Assembly (NCBI RefSeq): GCF_003576645.1
Contig: NC_044916.1
Coordinates: 29,168,057-29,232,056, forward strand
DNA length: 64,000 nt
Reading direction: 5' to 3'
Origin: Ipomoea triloba
Lineage: Eukaryota > Streptophyta > Magnoliopsida > Solanales > Convolvulaceae
The stretch's first letter is position 1. Each line of letters starts with the position of its first letter. This document shows positions 48,456 through 61,199 of this stretch, piece by piece. Below the pieces are notes generated by a model. The model had not been told where the DNA came from and did not search any database. It saw nothing but the letters and a program-made list of their open reading frames with translations. Both the position numbers and the translations under genes were made by a program.

Positions 48456-49806
48456 GCTCTCCCAGTAATAATCTTTTGATTATCAAACCAACAATCGTCT
48501 TTTTCATCAGTATTCATCTTTCTGTTCTATTACTTCTCAAAGAAGCATAAATGTTCGCAGTACATTTATTTTTGATCGTACGCATGAAAGAAGACGAAAC
48601 AATCCAATAGCTGGTAAGAGAATGATATTCTGCTTCAATTACGCTTTTGAAAAACACTTGTATACTTTATTCTATTTCTGTACATAATTTTAGAAAAATG
48701 AAGAGATACTGGGATGATCTGACGTGGGCTAGTCTCATGTCAGTTCCACTGATTGACTGAATAAGAGTAAATTGCATGTATTGATGTGAGGTGTTGAAAT
48801 TAACGAGAAGAGTAAAATATTTACTTTTTTTTTAAAAGAGTAAAATATTTACAGAGCAAAATTAAATTACAAGCAACATAACATTCTAAACTTGTGGATG
48901 CATAAAATTACCTTGTGTATTGGTCCCTCGCCCCCATTTAACACATGTCATTCTCCAATAGTTCAATACATATGAGACATACACAACATCAGTTTCAAAG
49001 TAGTCATAGGTTACTTACCCATTGAAATCATCTTTGCTCTTCATCACATTAGCTAAGAAGCCTCTCCACTGCCATTGGTTGGTTGTAATTGAAATTTCTT
49101 TCTAATGTTATTCAACATGTAAGAAAATTACATTGATTGGTAGGAGGGAAATGAAAAAAGATATGAAAATGACTCTTTTGTCCTTAATTATTATTATTAC
49201 ACAAAAGTATTTTAGTCTTTATATAACTCATTTCTCTCCATTCTCAATAATACTATTCCTCCCTATCAAACAATGTAATTTAAATTCCTATTTTATTCCT
49301 CTCCTTTCCCCCTAATTCATTCCTCCCAACCGGACGCTTTGTTAGTGGCGAGAACACATCAAAAACACTAAACACATCAGCCATAAACCAAGATTTTACA
49401 ACATTAGCAGCTAAGATTTAAGATTCTGTACATCTTTTCATATGGAAAATCCATCAATGATTAATCTTAGTATTGGAAATACCAAAAAGAACACTAGTTC
49501 TATGCCACCAGAGTCTTTTTTGTGATCACAACTGATTTAGGCTCAAGTTCAAATAAATTTTTGTAAATTGAATTCAGATCATTAAGCCTACACAAGAGTA
49601 ATCTCTCAAAAGATTATGCATGCTAAATACATAAGCACAACAAGAAGAACATCACACTATAATGAATACTATTTTCCCCAAGCCCCCAACTGTATATAGG
49701 TATACAAGAATGATATCAATCAATCAACCAAATGAATCAAAGCATGATTACTCAATGAAAAAGTGGTAATAAGAAACTAGGAAAACTAGAAATCTTCCAA
49801 AAACCT

Positions 49807-50697
49807 TCAAAACAGGATAGCAAGAAGGAAAACAAGGAAAATGGCAAGGATAATAACCCCAACCCAACAAAGCAGAGTCCTCTTCTTCTTCATCTGCTTA
49901 GCTCGATTCAATTCCTCCGCCCCTTCCTTCACATACGCCCCGCCATTCGCCACATTCATCTCTATATTGTTCATTTGCTCACCTTGAGTCTCCACCATTA
50001 CAGCCATATCAAGAAACACCTGGTGAAGCTCTGCCAGGCTTTTCTGAATCTCCTTAACTCCCTTATTCCTTTCTTCGTTCTCCTTCGCCATTTCCCCCGC
50101 CTTTCCTTCGAAAACTCTCTCATTCCCCCCGCCCGCCATTATCTTCTCGATTGTTTCCTCGGACGGTTGGGTCCCCGTGGCAGTATAGTAGCTCCTCTTT
50201 AGGCCTTCTTTGTGCTCAGCCACAATTTTCCCTCTCAGGCACTGGAAATCATTCATCAAATCCCTAAGTTTCTGTCTCAGGCCGTTTGTCACGGACATTC
50301 TAGTCCGATCAATTGGGGTTCCTTCTTTGTACAAACTTCGATTCGACAGATTTGATTTGTCGAGCAATTCGAGTTTTGTTTTGATGATTTTGGCCTTTCT
50401 GAGAACAGTGACCATATCAGAGTTAGTCCTGTCCCTGAGGCCATGGAGAATCTTGGCGCTCTGCGCAGATTTGGTTTCTTCGTTGAGGTCTTGAAGATCA
50501 AGAAGGAGATTAGAGATCTCTTCCATGTCGGCCTTGATAGCGCCCACATCTTCAAAGAACTTGGAGAGGTTCCTTTCGTCGCCCGGGTCGAGTTGGCCCA
50601 TCTCGATGTCCGGATCCGGCCCGGATTCAAGATCCTTCATCGCCTGCTTCTTCAGCTCCACGTAACTCATAAACGATTTTGTCATCAAATCGTTCAT
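49807..50697 (-). CDS. SYP112: Qa-SNARE syntaxin, SYP112-like
   Basis: Plasma-membrane or cell-plate syntaxin of the SYP11 group (KNOLLE relatives), acting in vesicle fusion. The CDS is one exon of 296 aa. It opens MNDLMTKSFMSYVELKKQAM, a start shared by SYP111 and SYP112. The N-terminal Habc helices (about 40-160) include NLLLDLQDLNEETKSAQSAK and DRTRMSVTNGLRQKLRDLM. The SNARE motif is about 205-268, with the 0-layer glutamine Gln238 in DMAVMVETQGEQM. The Lys-rich KQMKKKR precedes a single C-terminal anchor (about 275-296), as in tail-anchored SNAREs. LDLQDLNEETKS fits SYP112 better than KNOLLE, from memory of the Arabidopsis proteins. The frame is open upstream to 50763, but the true leader is probably spliced there. 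SYP112 function in cytokinesis is known only in part. Confidence 0.93.
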   Translation of the reverse strand: MNDLMTKSFMSYVELKKQAMKDLESGPDPDIEMGQLDPGDERNLSKFFEDVGAIKADMEEISNLLLDLQDLNEETKSAQSAKILHGLRDRTNSDMVTVLRKAKIIKTKLELLDKSNLSNRSLYKEGTPIDRTRMSVTNGLRQKLRDLMNDFQCLRGKIVAEHKEGLKRSYYTATGTQPSEETIEKIMAGGGNERVFEGKAGEMAKENEERNKGVKEIQKSLAELHQVFLDMAVMVETQGEQMNNIEMNVANGGAYVKEGAEELNRAKQMKKKRTLLCWVGVIILAIFLVFLLAILF

Positions 50698-50713
50698 CTT
50701 CGCTCCGGTGGTT

Positions 50714-50859
50714 CTGCAAAACCCAGAAACATAAAAATTCAACAACACTCGACTGTGACTCAAAGTATGTGAATCTTGAGAATAAGCAAGAAAGAATGGT
50801 TTTTAATAAAGAAAATGAAGAGATGATTAGTAAAGAAACGGAAAGGGAAGAGAGAGAAC
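50714..50859 (-). other. Probable 5' UTR intron of SYP112
   Basis: On the minus strand CCAG|GTTCTC at 50860/50859 and TTTTGCAG|AACCACC at 50714/50713 form a good donor-acceptor pair 16 nt upstream of the start codon. The upstream leader (50860-50930) is a CT-rich tract, GA-repeat on the + strand at 50899-50924, which is common near plant transcription starts. Confidence 0.55.
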
Positions 50860-50934
50860 CTGGAAGGTTAAAGATCTGTTCTTGTGAGCGGAGAATACAG
50901 AGAGAGAGAGAGAGCGAGAGAGAGGAGGGTTAAA

Positions 50935-52415
50935 AGAGAGAGTAGTGAGGGGACAGCAATGGAGGGAGGAGTAGTCCTACTTTTATTGAGTTTGTTTATT
51001 TTCAAATTCAAATGGGAAAAGTGACGTTACATTCAGAGAGCCGTTACATTTTTCAATCCAGTTTGTCCCACTTGAATCAACTGGATGTTATTCGACACAA
51101 ATCCCAACTGCTAGGTTTAATTACCAAAAGACTGGCTAAGGACCTTGTGGTTCAGTGGACACCAAATCTGTAAGAGAAAAAAAATCGCATTAACTCACCC
51201 AGCGAGCACGTGCCAGGAGCGACCTCACGTGCACCAGATTGATTTATTATGTTTTGTTGGGTGGGGCCCACAATTGAGCCCATAAACCGATTCTCTTGCA
51301 ACACTCTCAAATTTTCTCTCTCCTTCTTCACTCACTTCCACCTAGGATACAATGCCTCAAAAACCACCCAAAAACACTACTGGGGATGTCCAAAGTATTT
51401 AATTACTTGTCATTTTTCTCCTTTTGCAGCTAATAGCATTAATAGAGTTAGTTAGGTGTTACGAAGTAATATGTTGTATGTAAGTAACATAATATAAACA
51501 CGTACAAGAAAAAACATAATAATGTAGATGCTACAAATTGGGAATGTTAATATTATTAATTATTGTAGTATTATAAGTACAAGTACAAGTAATAATCGAG
51601 TTCGGAAGTCTTTGACAAGGTTGGAAGGTGTACAAGGTTTCTAGATATCATATCCTCCAACAAGTTAGTGGTGGGTAGTATTTATAGACTTGGAGAAAGG
51701 GACATGTACTGGAAACAGACTCACAAAGTTAACATGACAAACATGCATCGGCGAATCAAATTAATCGTGACACATGTTAGACAGTGATGTGACCCTCAAA
51801 ATGACAGTGACAAAGATGACATTCATACGGTCGAAAACAAACCCTAGAGGTTTGCTTTTCAATGTAGTAGGTTAGACAAGGTCTAGAAGAAATCAATCAA
51901 CTCGTTCATATTATATACACGGTATGTACATATGCTCTGTATAACACATTAACAATGGTTTATATATTTTCAAGGCATACATGTACAAAGAAACTAATTT
52001 TATAAATGGGTAGTTTAAAATTTTCATTGAACCGATGCTTATTCACTTGATTGAGCATGAATGACATATGTACCGATGCCTTATTCGATTATGGTCCAGT
52101 AAAACATGGGCAATAACTAACAGTAACAGTAAATAACAAAATTCAAAAATAAAACTCGGGCATCATATAAATTGAATTTCGAAATGTGCATGATTGAATA
52201 GAATGGAAAATTTTTAGTATTATGAATTACTATAACAAGTTGAATTAGAATTACATTACCTCAATCTTGAACAAATTATAAACTAGTTTTCGGGAAAACA
52301 AAAATATTTTGGCCTAGCACTGTCCAGTTCAGTCCAGTCCCTTGCAGGTCATGCCTGAAGAATCCATAGAACCAGGCGACTAGTCAAATTTGCTGTGGCA
52401 GTGAGTCATAGGGGA
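50935..52415. other. Spacer between SYP112 promoter and SPB1 3' end
   Basis: No gene seen. It holds the SYP112 promoter side, a SINE family C fragment (GACCTTGTGGTTCAGTGGAC, about 51140), and near 52380-52415 the SPB1 3' flank. The remainder is AT-rich and unremarkable. Confidence 0.6.
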
Positions 52416-55400
52416 TCATTTCCGACTATTTTGCCTTGCTTCCCCCTTCTTACCCTTTGCCTTCATCGATCCTTTTCCTTTCTGTTTTCCATTCTTTCCT
52501 TTACCCTTTTTGCTTATGCCATTCTTTCTTGCATCCTTTTTCATTCGTCGATCAACAAGTACTTTACCTTTGCCAGCCCTGACTTGAACCCCCTTCTTTG
52601 CCACTACGTATTCCCTTTCTGGTTTTTTGGGGCCAACCTTCTTGTAGAGTTGGTCAATCATTTTCGTCTTTGAACGATCAGAAATATCGGCCTGGTCTGA
52701 TATAGAGTTGGCTTTCTTGCGTATCTTCTCTAGTTTTCTATGGGCAGCCCTCTTCTTTCGGGCTTTGGCTTCTGCCACCTTCTTTGCAGGCCGGGCATCT
52801 ATTTCTTTAAATTGAGCCCTCATTGCAGCAACTTCCTCTTTAGTTATAGGCTTTATAGGCTGGCGATGCTTTATTTCTTCATCAGCAAACCACTTTGGCA
52901 GCCCTTCATCGTGAAACATATATTTGTTGTAAGCATCATCAAGCATCTCCTCTCGCTGCTTTTTTGTTAGCATCTTCTTTGCATAAGCAAGTATTTCAGC
53001 CTTATTGTTAATGTCATCATCATCTGAATCATCTGATGAAGATGAGTCACTTGAATCTGTAGGTGGAGCTGGGACTATTTCAAAGTCTTCAGCCACCTCA
53101 CTGGAAGGGACTTGAAGAACTGAACTTTTAGTCTTTCTGGTCACACCAATGGTTTGTTTCTCGGATGCATCTTTTCCCATCTGCCTTGACTTTTTGGCAC
53201 TTTTCCCTGGTTCATCTATTTGCATTTCATCTTCACTATCATACTTGTCCAAAATATCCTCCTCATCTGGTTCAGCAAAAACATCTTGATTGAACCATTG
53301 TGCTGCAATCTCCTCCTGAGTAGGTGCATCCTCAAGCGGTACCACTAGAGGATTCAATTCATGTTCTCCCTGATCGTTGTCTGTGTCTTGATCAGAATGA
53401 ACCATAGCATCGTCATTATCACCCTGAAAAACAAAGAAACAGCTCCATCATGGCAAATAAACTATGAAAGCAGTTTTAGCGCAGAATGATTCATATTTAT
53501 ACATAAAGAACTTATCCAATTCCAGGACCATGGACAAGAATATATATTTCAGGTATTATTTTCCAAGGAGACTTAAAACTCGTAGTACCTCCAAAAGTTC
53601 ATCATCCTTCTCATAAGCTCGTTTGGTTCGCTTCCTTTGTTTAGTTTTCCCTTCCACTCTAGCCACATAGCTCTCATATGCCTCATCAAGCAGCTCTTCC
53701 ACATGCTCGTCATATCTAAGAATAGAGCAAATGATTCAGTAATGTTAGCATAGAAACAGAATAATCATACTTAGAACTGGACACCTAGTAAAGAAGCAGA
53801 AGTACCGTCTACGCTCTTCTTCCGAATCCACATCACTAGATGTATCCTCTTGGGCCTCCGCATCACTTTCACTATCTTCACTATTTCCTTCACCAGGTTC
53901 AAGATATTCATCATTATCAACGGCTACCAGATCTTTCTTGCCCTGCATATCATCCATAGCATATTATATATACCAAATATAAAGCTCAGCACAACATGAT
54001 CTCATGGCATCAAACATATAGAAATAAAGTCTCACTGATAAGTTCTCACATCATTATTAGATATTTGATGAATAATCAAAATCTCACTAGTTAGCAAAGA
54101 GACCACACATTTCAGAAACAGATGCATCAGTTTCATGGGAAACTAAGAAATGACTGCATTTCTATTTTCTACACAACAAAATAAGAAAATGATTCAGAAA
54201 GAAACCTTGATAGAAGATAGAGAAAACAAGTCTTGATCACCATATCCATCCCCTGTAGCATCTATTTGCACACCCAGTGCCTTCCTAGCTTTTTCCTGAA
54301 ATTCCAATGAAGTATGAAAATACATATCATAAGTAAATTATACCAATATTTAAAGCAATAGAATAAATCATGAAGTGAATTCCCATTCATTTTCAAGCCA
54401 ACTCAAGGTAACATATTTGCACTTGTAAAAAAATAGAACTTAGGGTGACCAGCTATTGTGCATTTTACAGGACAATTGCTGAATATTTTACTAACAAAGC
54501 AATTTCTTTCTACATCCTATAACACGATGATCAAATACGTAGAAACATGTGCACAGCCAAATTCTAGAAACCAAGCCTCCAAATAGAAGAAAGACAGTAT
54601 CCATCCATTTTCTAATAGGCTTCTGCAACTACAAAGGTGTCAAACCGCCATCATCCTATACAATACGGAGTAACTGACACAGCATACTAATCATTTCTCA
54701 CCAAAATCTCAGATTTCACTATTTCCAGCCAAAAGATCGGTCAAATGAAATAGCAATACTACAAAGACACACCTGAATCATTGATTTGGAATAAACTAAA
54801 AGATGATTACGATATAGCAGTTCGATTACTTGCACACTGACAGCAGTTGTCAGCATTTGCCTTATATGACATATTACTAGACATCTAATTAATCACCAAT
54901 AAAAATAATGCCATCTATTTATTGGGACAAAAGTTTAAATTCTAAGCATGAGCAGCAAACCTTAGCTTGCCGTTTTGCTTGAAGCCTTTTCTCCTTTTTC
55001 TTCTTCCTCTCAATTGCAAATGTCAGCTCCTCCATTTCATTAAGAATTTTTTCATCTTCATCTTCCTTGCTCTCAGGTTCAACAGATATGGATGGGGTAA
55101 TACTTTTCTCTGAAGGAGACAATGCTTTTCTTATATGCATACGCCATCTACAAGGCAACACAATAAATTATCTTATCATATTCTGGATAGAAAAATGCAC
55201 TAGGTCTAAAGATAAATTGGCACCAAGCAATATGTTTTCAAGCATATCAAATTTAGATACATCAACATATTTTTGCACCTATAAAAATGTCATACTAAGA
55301 ATGCTTGCATGTTCCTTACTTTAAGATATGCTTGAAGTCTTGCTTCCCCAAAATTCGCAGATCATCACATAGGGCCTTTACCTGTTGATCATTATTCAAA

Positions 55401-57092
55401 AACAATGTCAGTTGGGCTAGTCAGAAGACAACTAGGGTTACTGAATGCAATTAAGGGTGATTTAACTTAACAGCATATAGGATCAGTGTATAAAAAAGTG
55501 TATACCTCCTCAGTTGTCAGAGTATGCTCTCTTATAGGCAAACAAGCAGGATCATCAAAAGATATGGAAGTAACTGAACCAAGGATGTCAAGAGGAGCTT
55601 CAGACCAAATAAAATCAACAGCAGAGCACACCTTCCTCAAAATTGAAGCACCATCTTCGTACCTGCAATACTATCCCTAGTTAGCAAGAATACCACCTGA
55701 TGTGTGTCTATGTGTGTATTGCATGGAGATATCTGCAACATGTCACCACTAGTAAGAGAGAATAACATGCATGCCTTAACTAAGGAAAACTTAAGTAGAT
55801 GGAAACATCTAAAAAGACACTATATTTCTACTTGAACACTAGAAATCATGTTGACAGGTGTTAAGTCACCCAAGATATGAAATTGAGTTTTTTTCATGAG
55901 GTGCATTAATTAAAAATAAATAAATAAATAAGCCTCTACAGGGACAGCAAATAGGATCTACCCATCTCGGTGTCTCTTTTGCTTTGTCACTCTGAGTACA
56001 TCAATCACCTACGTACAAAGAAATACCTCAAATTAGGCATTTGCAAGCATATATCTACTTACAACATTTATGCATAGATAAAAAAAAAAAGAGAAAGGAA
56101 GATGTTTTTTATTTACCTTTGGGGGTTCTTTGCCTCCCTGGAAGAGGTGCTTAAAATCAAGAAGGCGAGGATCAATCTTTGCAGGAGCCTTGTATTTAAA
56201 ACCAACAATATAAATTTCTGCGGACGCTGAACGACTTGCCAAAGGTTTATCCACTTCAACCTTCTCAAAAAGCTACAAAGGAAAGTTACAAGTAAGGAAC
56301 CATCTCATCCATTACATGTCTTAAAAGGCATTCAAGCACAGCAGAAAGAAACTAACCTGTCGCAAACAGTACAAAACAGCACTGTAGTCTTGGGACCTGA
56401 AAACCTACAGAATATAAAACAAATAATATTTCAGCTTTATATGTTCCAAATTTATATTCCTACCATTCTCCAATTAAATTTGCTAGATGTATGCTCAATA
56501 GAACAAATTTTCACTACTAACTCTAACTCGATCTTAATTCAAAACCAAAACAAATTTAAACGCTACTTTTAAAAGTTTAGAAAAATAAAATTAATTCCAA
56601 AGTAATAAATTCCAGCACCTTTGTAACAAAAGTCCCTTTAGGAGACAGCAATTCTGCGGCGAGCTTAACGGAATCAATGACCAGAGCATTTTGACTGGTG
56701 GCCTCCTTAGCCCAGGCACCACCGACGTTGGGGGAGCCATCGTGGAGGACCAAATCGAAGGTTCTGCAGCCATTCTCGGCCATAAGTTTCTTGAGTGTGG
56801 CTCTGCACTTAGGCGTAGTGATATCATCCTGGACTGCGATAGCGCCGCGGATGGGTCGAATAGGGTCCAGGTCGACGCCGATGACGAGGCTGCCGACCGG
56901 AACTCGCTCCACCGCCACCTGCATCCATCCACCGGGGGCAGCGCAGAGGTCCAGCACTGATTGAGACGAGCGGAGGAAGCTGAACTTGGAATCCAGCTGG
57001 ACGAGCTTCCATGCGGCTCGAGATCGGTAGCCGTGTTCTTTAGCTAAGTGGTAATACTTATCCAAACGATGCTTACCTTTCACCTTCCCCAT
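52416..57092 (-). CDS. SPB1: AdoMet-dependent rRNA methyltransferase SPB1/FTSJ3
   Basis: Nucleolar 2'-O-ribose methyltransferase of 60S ribosome assembly; yeast Spb1 methylates a peptidyl-transferase-centre guanosine of 25S rRNA. Eleven exons: 57092-56619, 56404-56357, 56272-56117, 56008-55962, 55662-55506, 55381-55320, 55147-54961, 54295-54206, 53942-53806, 53715-53589, 53423-52416. All GT-AG and in frame, 830 aa (yeast about 841). N-terminal FtsJ domain: [20 protein letters not shown], AdoMet loop [10 protein letters not shown] (48-57), and Lys29, Asp118, Lys158, Glu193, which keep the D-K and K-E spacing (40 and 35) of the bacterial RrmJ tetrad. A middle DUF3381-type region with acidic, Lys-rich stretches follows. 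The C-terminal Spb1_C part has [21 protein letters not shown] sequence and a very basic tail ([14 protein letters not shown]). The last exon encodes 335 residues. Start 57092 is fixed by the family N terminus. Confidence 0.95.
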
Positions 57093-57502
57093 CTCTCTGG
57101 TTTGGAGATGGAGCGACAAGAGAACCGCGAAGCTTATGTGGTTTCCTGAGTAGGGTTTTAGAGCTCTGAATAACGATTTTAGGGTTTTTATTATGAATGA
57201 ATATGAAATATTACTCAAACCCACACAGTTTATACTAATTTCATTCAGACCCCGGAATGTTTTAGAAATTCAAATTCTTATATGGAATTAATAATAAATT
57301 TAGTCCTTAATTTTTTGAGCATTTTGTGATTGATTTTGATGGCAATCCTAAATTTAATTCTTCATTATCAATTTCGTCTTTTTGGTGGAAAATTTAATAA
57401 CTAATAAGTAAATTACTAGTTTAAACAATGATGGAATTGTTAAAACTAATAAGTGCATAGATCAAGCAAATATTACACACTTTGATTGGAGTTGTTTTTG
57501 GA

Positions 57503-58085
57503 AAAGTATTAGAGTATCAATATCAGTAGATATTGAATGGTTATTAAAACAGTATATGTCACATGGAGGAGAGATAAGGAGGTGAGAGATTGAGAAAGTT
57601 CTTCTACAAGCGTGAATATTAGTACAGTATTTTACTGCATATCGGAGAGAGAATATCGCCCATGTAGGCGCGTCAGGCATGACTGACAGTTTTGTATTTT
57701 TATTTTTATTTTTTTTAATTAGATTATTTTTTTCTTCCTCTACCACTTTCTCTTTCCTAATCACACTTACAAAACCTTTTCAAAAACCGCGAAATAGGAA
57801 AGAGAATATGAGAGGAGAGAGATTAAAAAAAAAACAAAAAAAAAAGGGCCTATAACTGACGCAACCAGTAAAAAAAGGGAGAGGATAAACGCGCACGCGC
57901 TCGGTGGGCTTTTGCTGTGCGCCTAACGCGCACAACGATTGCTTGTTCTATCTGATAAATTACTGTTCCAAAATCCATTAGTTACAGATGAACCCATTTC
58001 TTCTCTTTCTTGGCTTTTCTCTCCTCCAACTCACAATGTGCTGTTCCAATAACCCCAAATAATCCATTGATATAGATGCTCTAAG
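57503..58085. mobile_element. MITE with TTAGAG ends, upstream of SPB1
   Basis: Left end TTAGAGTATCAATATCAGTA and, inverted, right end TTAGAGCATCTATATCAATG, continuing inward to GGAACAG. About 580 bp. The interior has GA-rich leader-like sequence and GC-rich ACGCGCACGCGCTCGG. No coding capacity. It lies 0.4 kb upstream of the SPB1 start. Confidence 0.6.
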
Positions 58086-58300
58086 AGCATCTACATCAAT
58101 AGATAATGGGGGGTTTTTGGAATAGTATTTGTTGAGGTGAAAGGGAGACAAATGGAGAGAGAAGGATTTGGGATCAGCATGCAAAATCAATATATTGGAA
58201 CAGTAAATCTGTACTTTGCAAGCTCCAATGTAAATCTCACGTCAGGTGCAACTAATGTGCCTAGCGAGCGCGTGCACTGCACAGCTGCGGGCTGACCATC
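58086..58300. mobile_element. Second AGAGCAT MITE, abutting the first
   Basis: Starts AAGAGCATCTACATCAATAG directly after GATATAGATGCTCT, so the junction is a near-palindrome. It ends in a segment with GAGCGCGTGCACTGCACA, also found (inverted) at 62120-62150. The right end is not clear. Lies between the SPB1 promoter and the RER1 3' end. Confidence 0.5.
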
Positions 58301-58982
58301 CCTTTATTTATTTTTTTAATATAATTTGTTTTTTTTTTCTCCTCTCATTTTATATTTTACATTCGCACTTACAAAAATTCCTAAAGGCATTTGCTTAAGG
58401 CAGATGTTATGGACCGTGCCCAAAAAACCAGAACATTTCATTCTATTTTTCAATAAAACAATAATGATCATTCAATTATTCAAAATATATTATATATGTT
58501 ATCAATGTTATTTGGCTTTTCAAAAAAAAAAAAAAAGTTATTTGGCAAAAACATCGTCAGCAAAAATTGAAAATCATTCACCAATATTTTTTGAATTGTA
58601 TAATTATATATACTTGTTTAGACATACACATTAAAATTTAAGTATAACATTAAGGGACAAGACAAATTTTAGTTAAAACATTTGTCAAGTTGAATATTCA
58701 TCCAAAGTCCAAACCATACATACAACTTGCACTGCACTGGCCACTGGTGGTGTTAGAACAGTAACAATATTTACACCAAATTGATACTCCAGGTCCAGGT
58801 GAATGAATGTCTAAACCATACAAATTCCTGTTCACACGCTATACACCTCCCAAAATCAAATATAAATGCAAGAATGGAAGTACATATTTGTTATATGGTG
58901 TTCAAATCCGTATTATTGCAACTACAAATCCCACTACATAAATGTTTTTCCCCCTTTCTCCTGCCTCACTTCTCCCTCTTTC

Positions 58983-60264
58983 TCAAGCCCCTCTTGGACT
59001 GCCGCCACCTGCTGCAGTCTTTTTTCCACTGTATTTCTGTTGCAACCAAAGAAAACATAGAGTACCAAGGAATAAAAAAATAAACACGAAATACTAGCTA
59101 TAAATGCGTTAGAACTAATAGGCGTGCAAAAGGAAAATGTGTGTGATATAATGATGCAAAACTGTCAAGCTCACCTGCTTTCCAATGTTAAATGGGATGT
59201 ATTTATATTTGACCATGTGGGCAATTTGGCGCTTCATTGTGAGGACGAAAAGAACGATCCAGTAGAGCAATAATACTGGCCAAAAGACAGGAACATCAAA
59301 TGCAGAGAAGAAAGTCGTGACAAATGCCATGCAGAAGGCCCTAGTGACCGCATACCTGAAACCACAAAAAGTAATCAACCTATTATACAAACCAGGGCTT
59401 TATAAAGCATCAGGTGTTGATCTACCATTTTATTATTATACTACAATATTAGAACATTTAAAACAGCAAGTTCCGTAAAGTGACAGAACAAACCAGTACC
59501 AGAAAAATAAAAGTTCAGAAATGATACCTAAAAGCATCAACCTGCTTACTCCCAATTATTACCATGAAAACATATCATAATTACTACACATTTGCACTTG
59601 TTTTCACCAGAATCCTAAATCTCACTAAATAATCAGTAAAAATTTGCTCAAACAAAGATATCATCAACAGACACAAAATTATATCCATCAAGGTTCAACA
59701 ACAAAAGCTGCATAACCAACAAATGCATCTCCAGAATACCAAACTAGTGTAACATAGTCATATGGCATATAACAAGGTGATCCAGCACAACGCACCCAGA
59801 ACCACCACTAAGAGATGTTTGGCATTGGAAACATTAGAAGGAAGAAGATTTTTTTTTTTTTGGGGGATGTGCCAAATGTGACAAGAACTAAGAGCAAATA
59901 GCAAGGGAAATTACCAAAACTTGAATTCCGGGAGCCGACGAATGAAAGGTTTGAATTCATCTGAACCTTTTGTAGGCAGCACAGGACCATCTGAAGTTTC
60001 TTGGCTAGGATCAACAAGAGGTGTCAGAAAACCAATCAGCAAATTCAGTATGTAGATGCCCAAAAAATAGGTCACCATGTAGAACCCTTGAATGGAATAG
60101 ACCCGCAGAGCAAAAAGAGATGCAAAGATAGATGTTCCAATCCACCGATAAAGTGCATGAGGTGTAGTTTTATCCAAATAATGCTGGAAAAGCTTTGAAA
60201 TTTCATGACTCTGTTGGTTCAGTGCTGCAGCAGCTGATCGAACATCACCATCAACACCCTCCAT
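58983..60264 (-). CDS. RER1: RER1, Golgi-to-ER retrieval receptor
   Basis: Membrane protein of the early Golgi that sorts some ER membrane proteins back to the ER in COPI vesicles. Exons 60264-59915, 59355-59175 and 59036-58983, all GT-AG and in frame; 194 aa. Four hydrophobic stretches, two on each side of a hydrophilic middle: [12 protein letters not shown] and [20 protein letters not shown] in exon 1, [20 protein letters not shown] and [10 protein letters not shown] in exon 2. The middle loop [20 protein letters not shown] and the tail [20 protein letters not shown] are diagnostic of RER1. The C terminus [17 protein letters not shown] is short and basic/Gly-rich, as in plant RER1A/B. Start at 60264 (MEGVDGD) preferred; an ATG three codons upstream (60273) is possible. 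One exon 1 codon is split with exon 2 (Trp117). Confidence 0.96.
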
Positions 60265-60284
60265 AAAATTCAATTTTCACAATC

Positions 60285-61013
60285 CTACAGGTCTCATATA
60301 AGAAAAAACAAAATTAATCCACAACCTTTATTTTCTTAAGCATCCTAACATACAATAACAGGCATAAATTGATACACAACAAACAGATACACTGTTACAC
60401 ATTCGGAAATATGCTCAACTGATTGTCATCATTCTCAGGAACGCCAAATTCATAATTTTACAAAACTTCAGCGGCAATTGTTAGTTTGATGGACATGAGA
60501 TCTGACACTTCCCACTGTGAAGTGCTAACATGCTTCAGTTCAATAAACCTCTCTTTTACATTTGAACTCTCCATTAAAAACTACGCTTAAAACTGCAACT
60601 AACAACCAGCCACAAATTTTCAGCTACACATCTGCAGTCACACTCACATCTGCAGTAATCATACTGATCTGAGAGTTTTCCCTCTACATATCACGCATGA
60701 ATATCCAGCCCCTTCCAATCCCCCCAAAAACAATCCGTAACACTACCAATGGTCCTTTACCTAACTACAATAGACCTAACTCTTATCAACAACCACTGAA
60801 AACTTATTTTCTGAAGAAATAAACGTCAAATAACTCAAAGCAAACGCAGATCTGCAACTGGACGATACAATACACAAATTCTACATCCACGGACATTACG
60901 ATGAATACTATAATGCTACATATTAGAAATACAGAGCTATGGCATCGATTAACAGAAGTAAAATTAGGGCTTAGTTAACGCAAATCATGAAGAAGAAGAA
61001 GAAGGAGACATAC
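60285..61013 (-). other. Probable 5' UTR intron of RER1
   Basis: Minus strand: TCCAAG|GTATGTCTCC at 61014/61013 and ACCTGTAG|GATTGTG at 60285/60284, giving a 729-bp leader intron that ends 20 nt before the start codon. Long leader introns are common in constitutively expressed plant genes. The first exon would lie at about 61014-61140. Confidence 0.6.
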
Positions 61014-61199
61014 CTTGGAAGATGAAGGAGTAAGAAATGCGAGAACGAAGGGATCTGTTCGGGTAAGAGTCTGTATGGTCGTCTGTATTCCTCGCAGTTC
61101 AACAGTTTTTCAGCTGTGCGAGGGAGAGCGGAGAAATCGTTACAGTTATCTGTAGTCTGTTGTCGTCTGCAAGTAGAATACGCTTTTGCCCTCCTCCAT

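Larger units (their letters stand above)
46600..49800. other. Spacer between bHLH and SYP112 genes
   Basis: The first few hundred bases are presumably bHLH 3' UTR. The rest holds SINE-like sequences (47280-47510, 47993-48455) and no gene I can support. Short frames at 46782-47232 and 47787-48017 have no domain or splice context. In 48460-49800 I see nothing beyond AT-rich sequence and the SYP112 3' flank. Confidence 0.65.

Noticed and set aside
50210..50933. Plus-strand frames antisense to SYP112
   Set aside because: Shadows of the coding exon and of its CT-rich leader.
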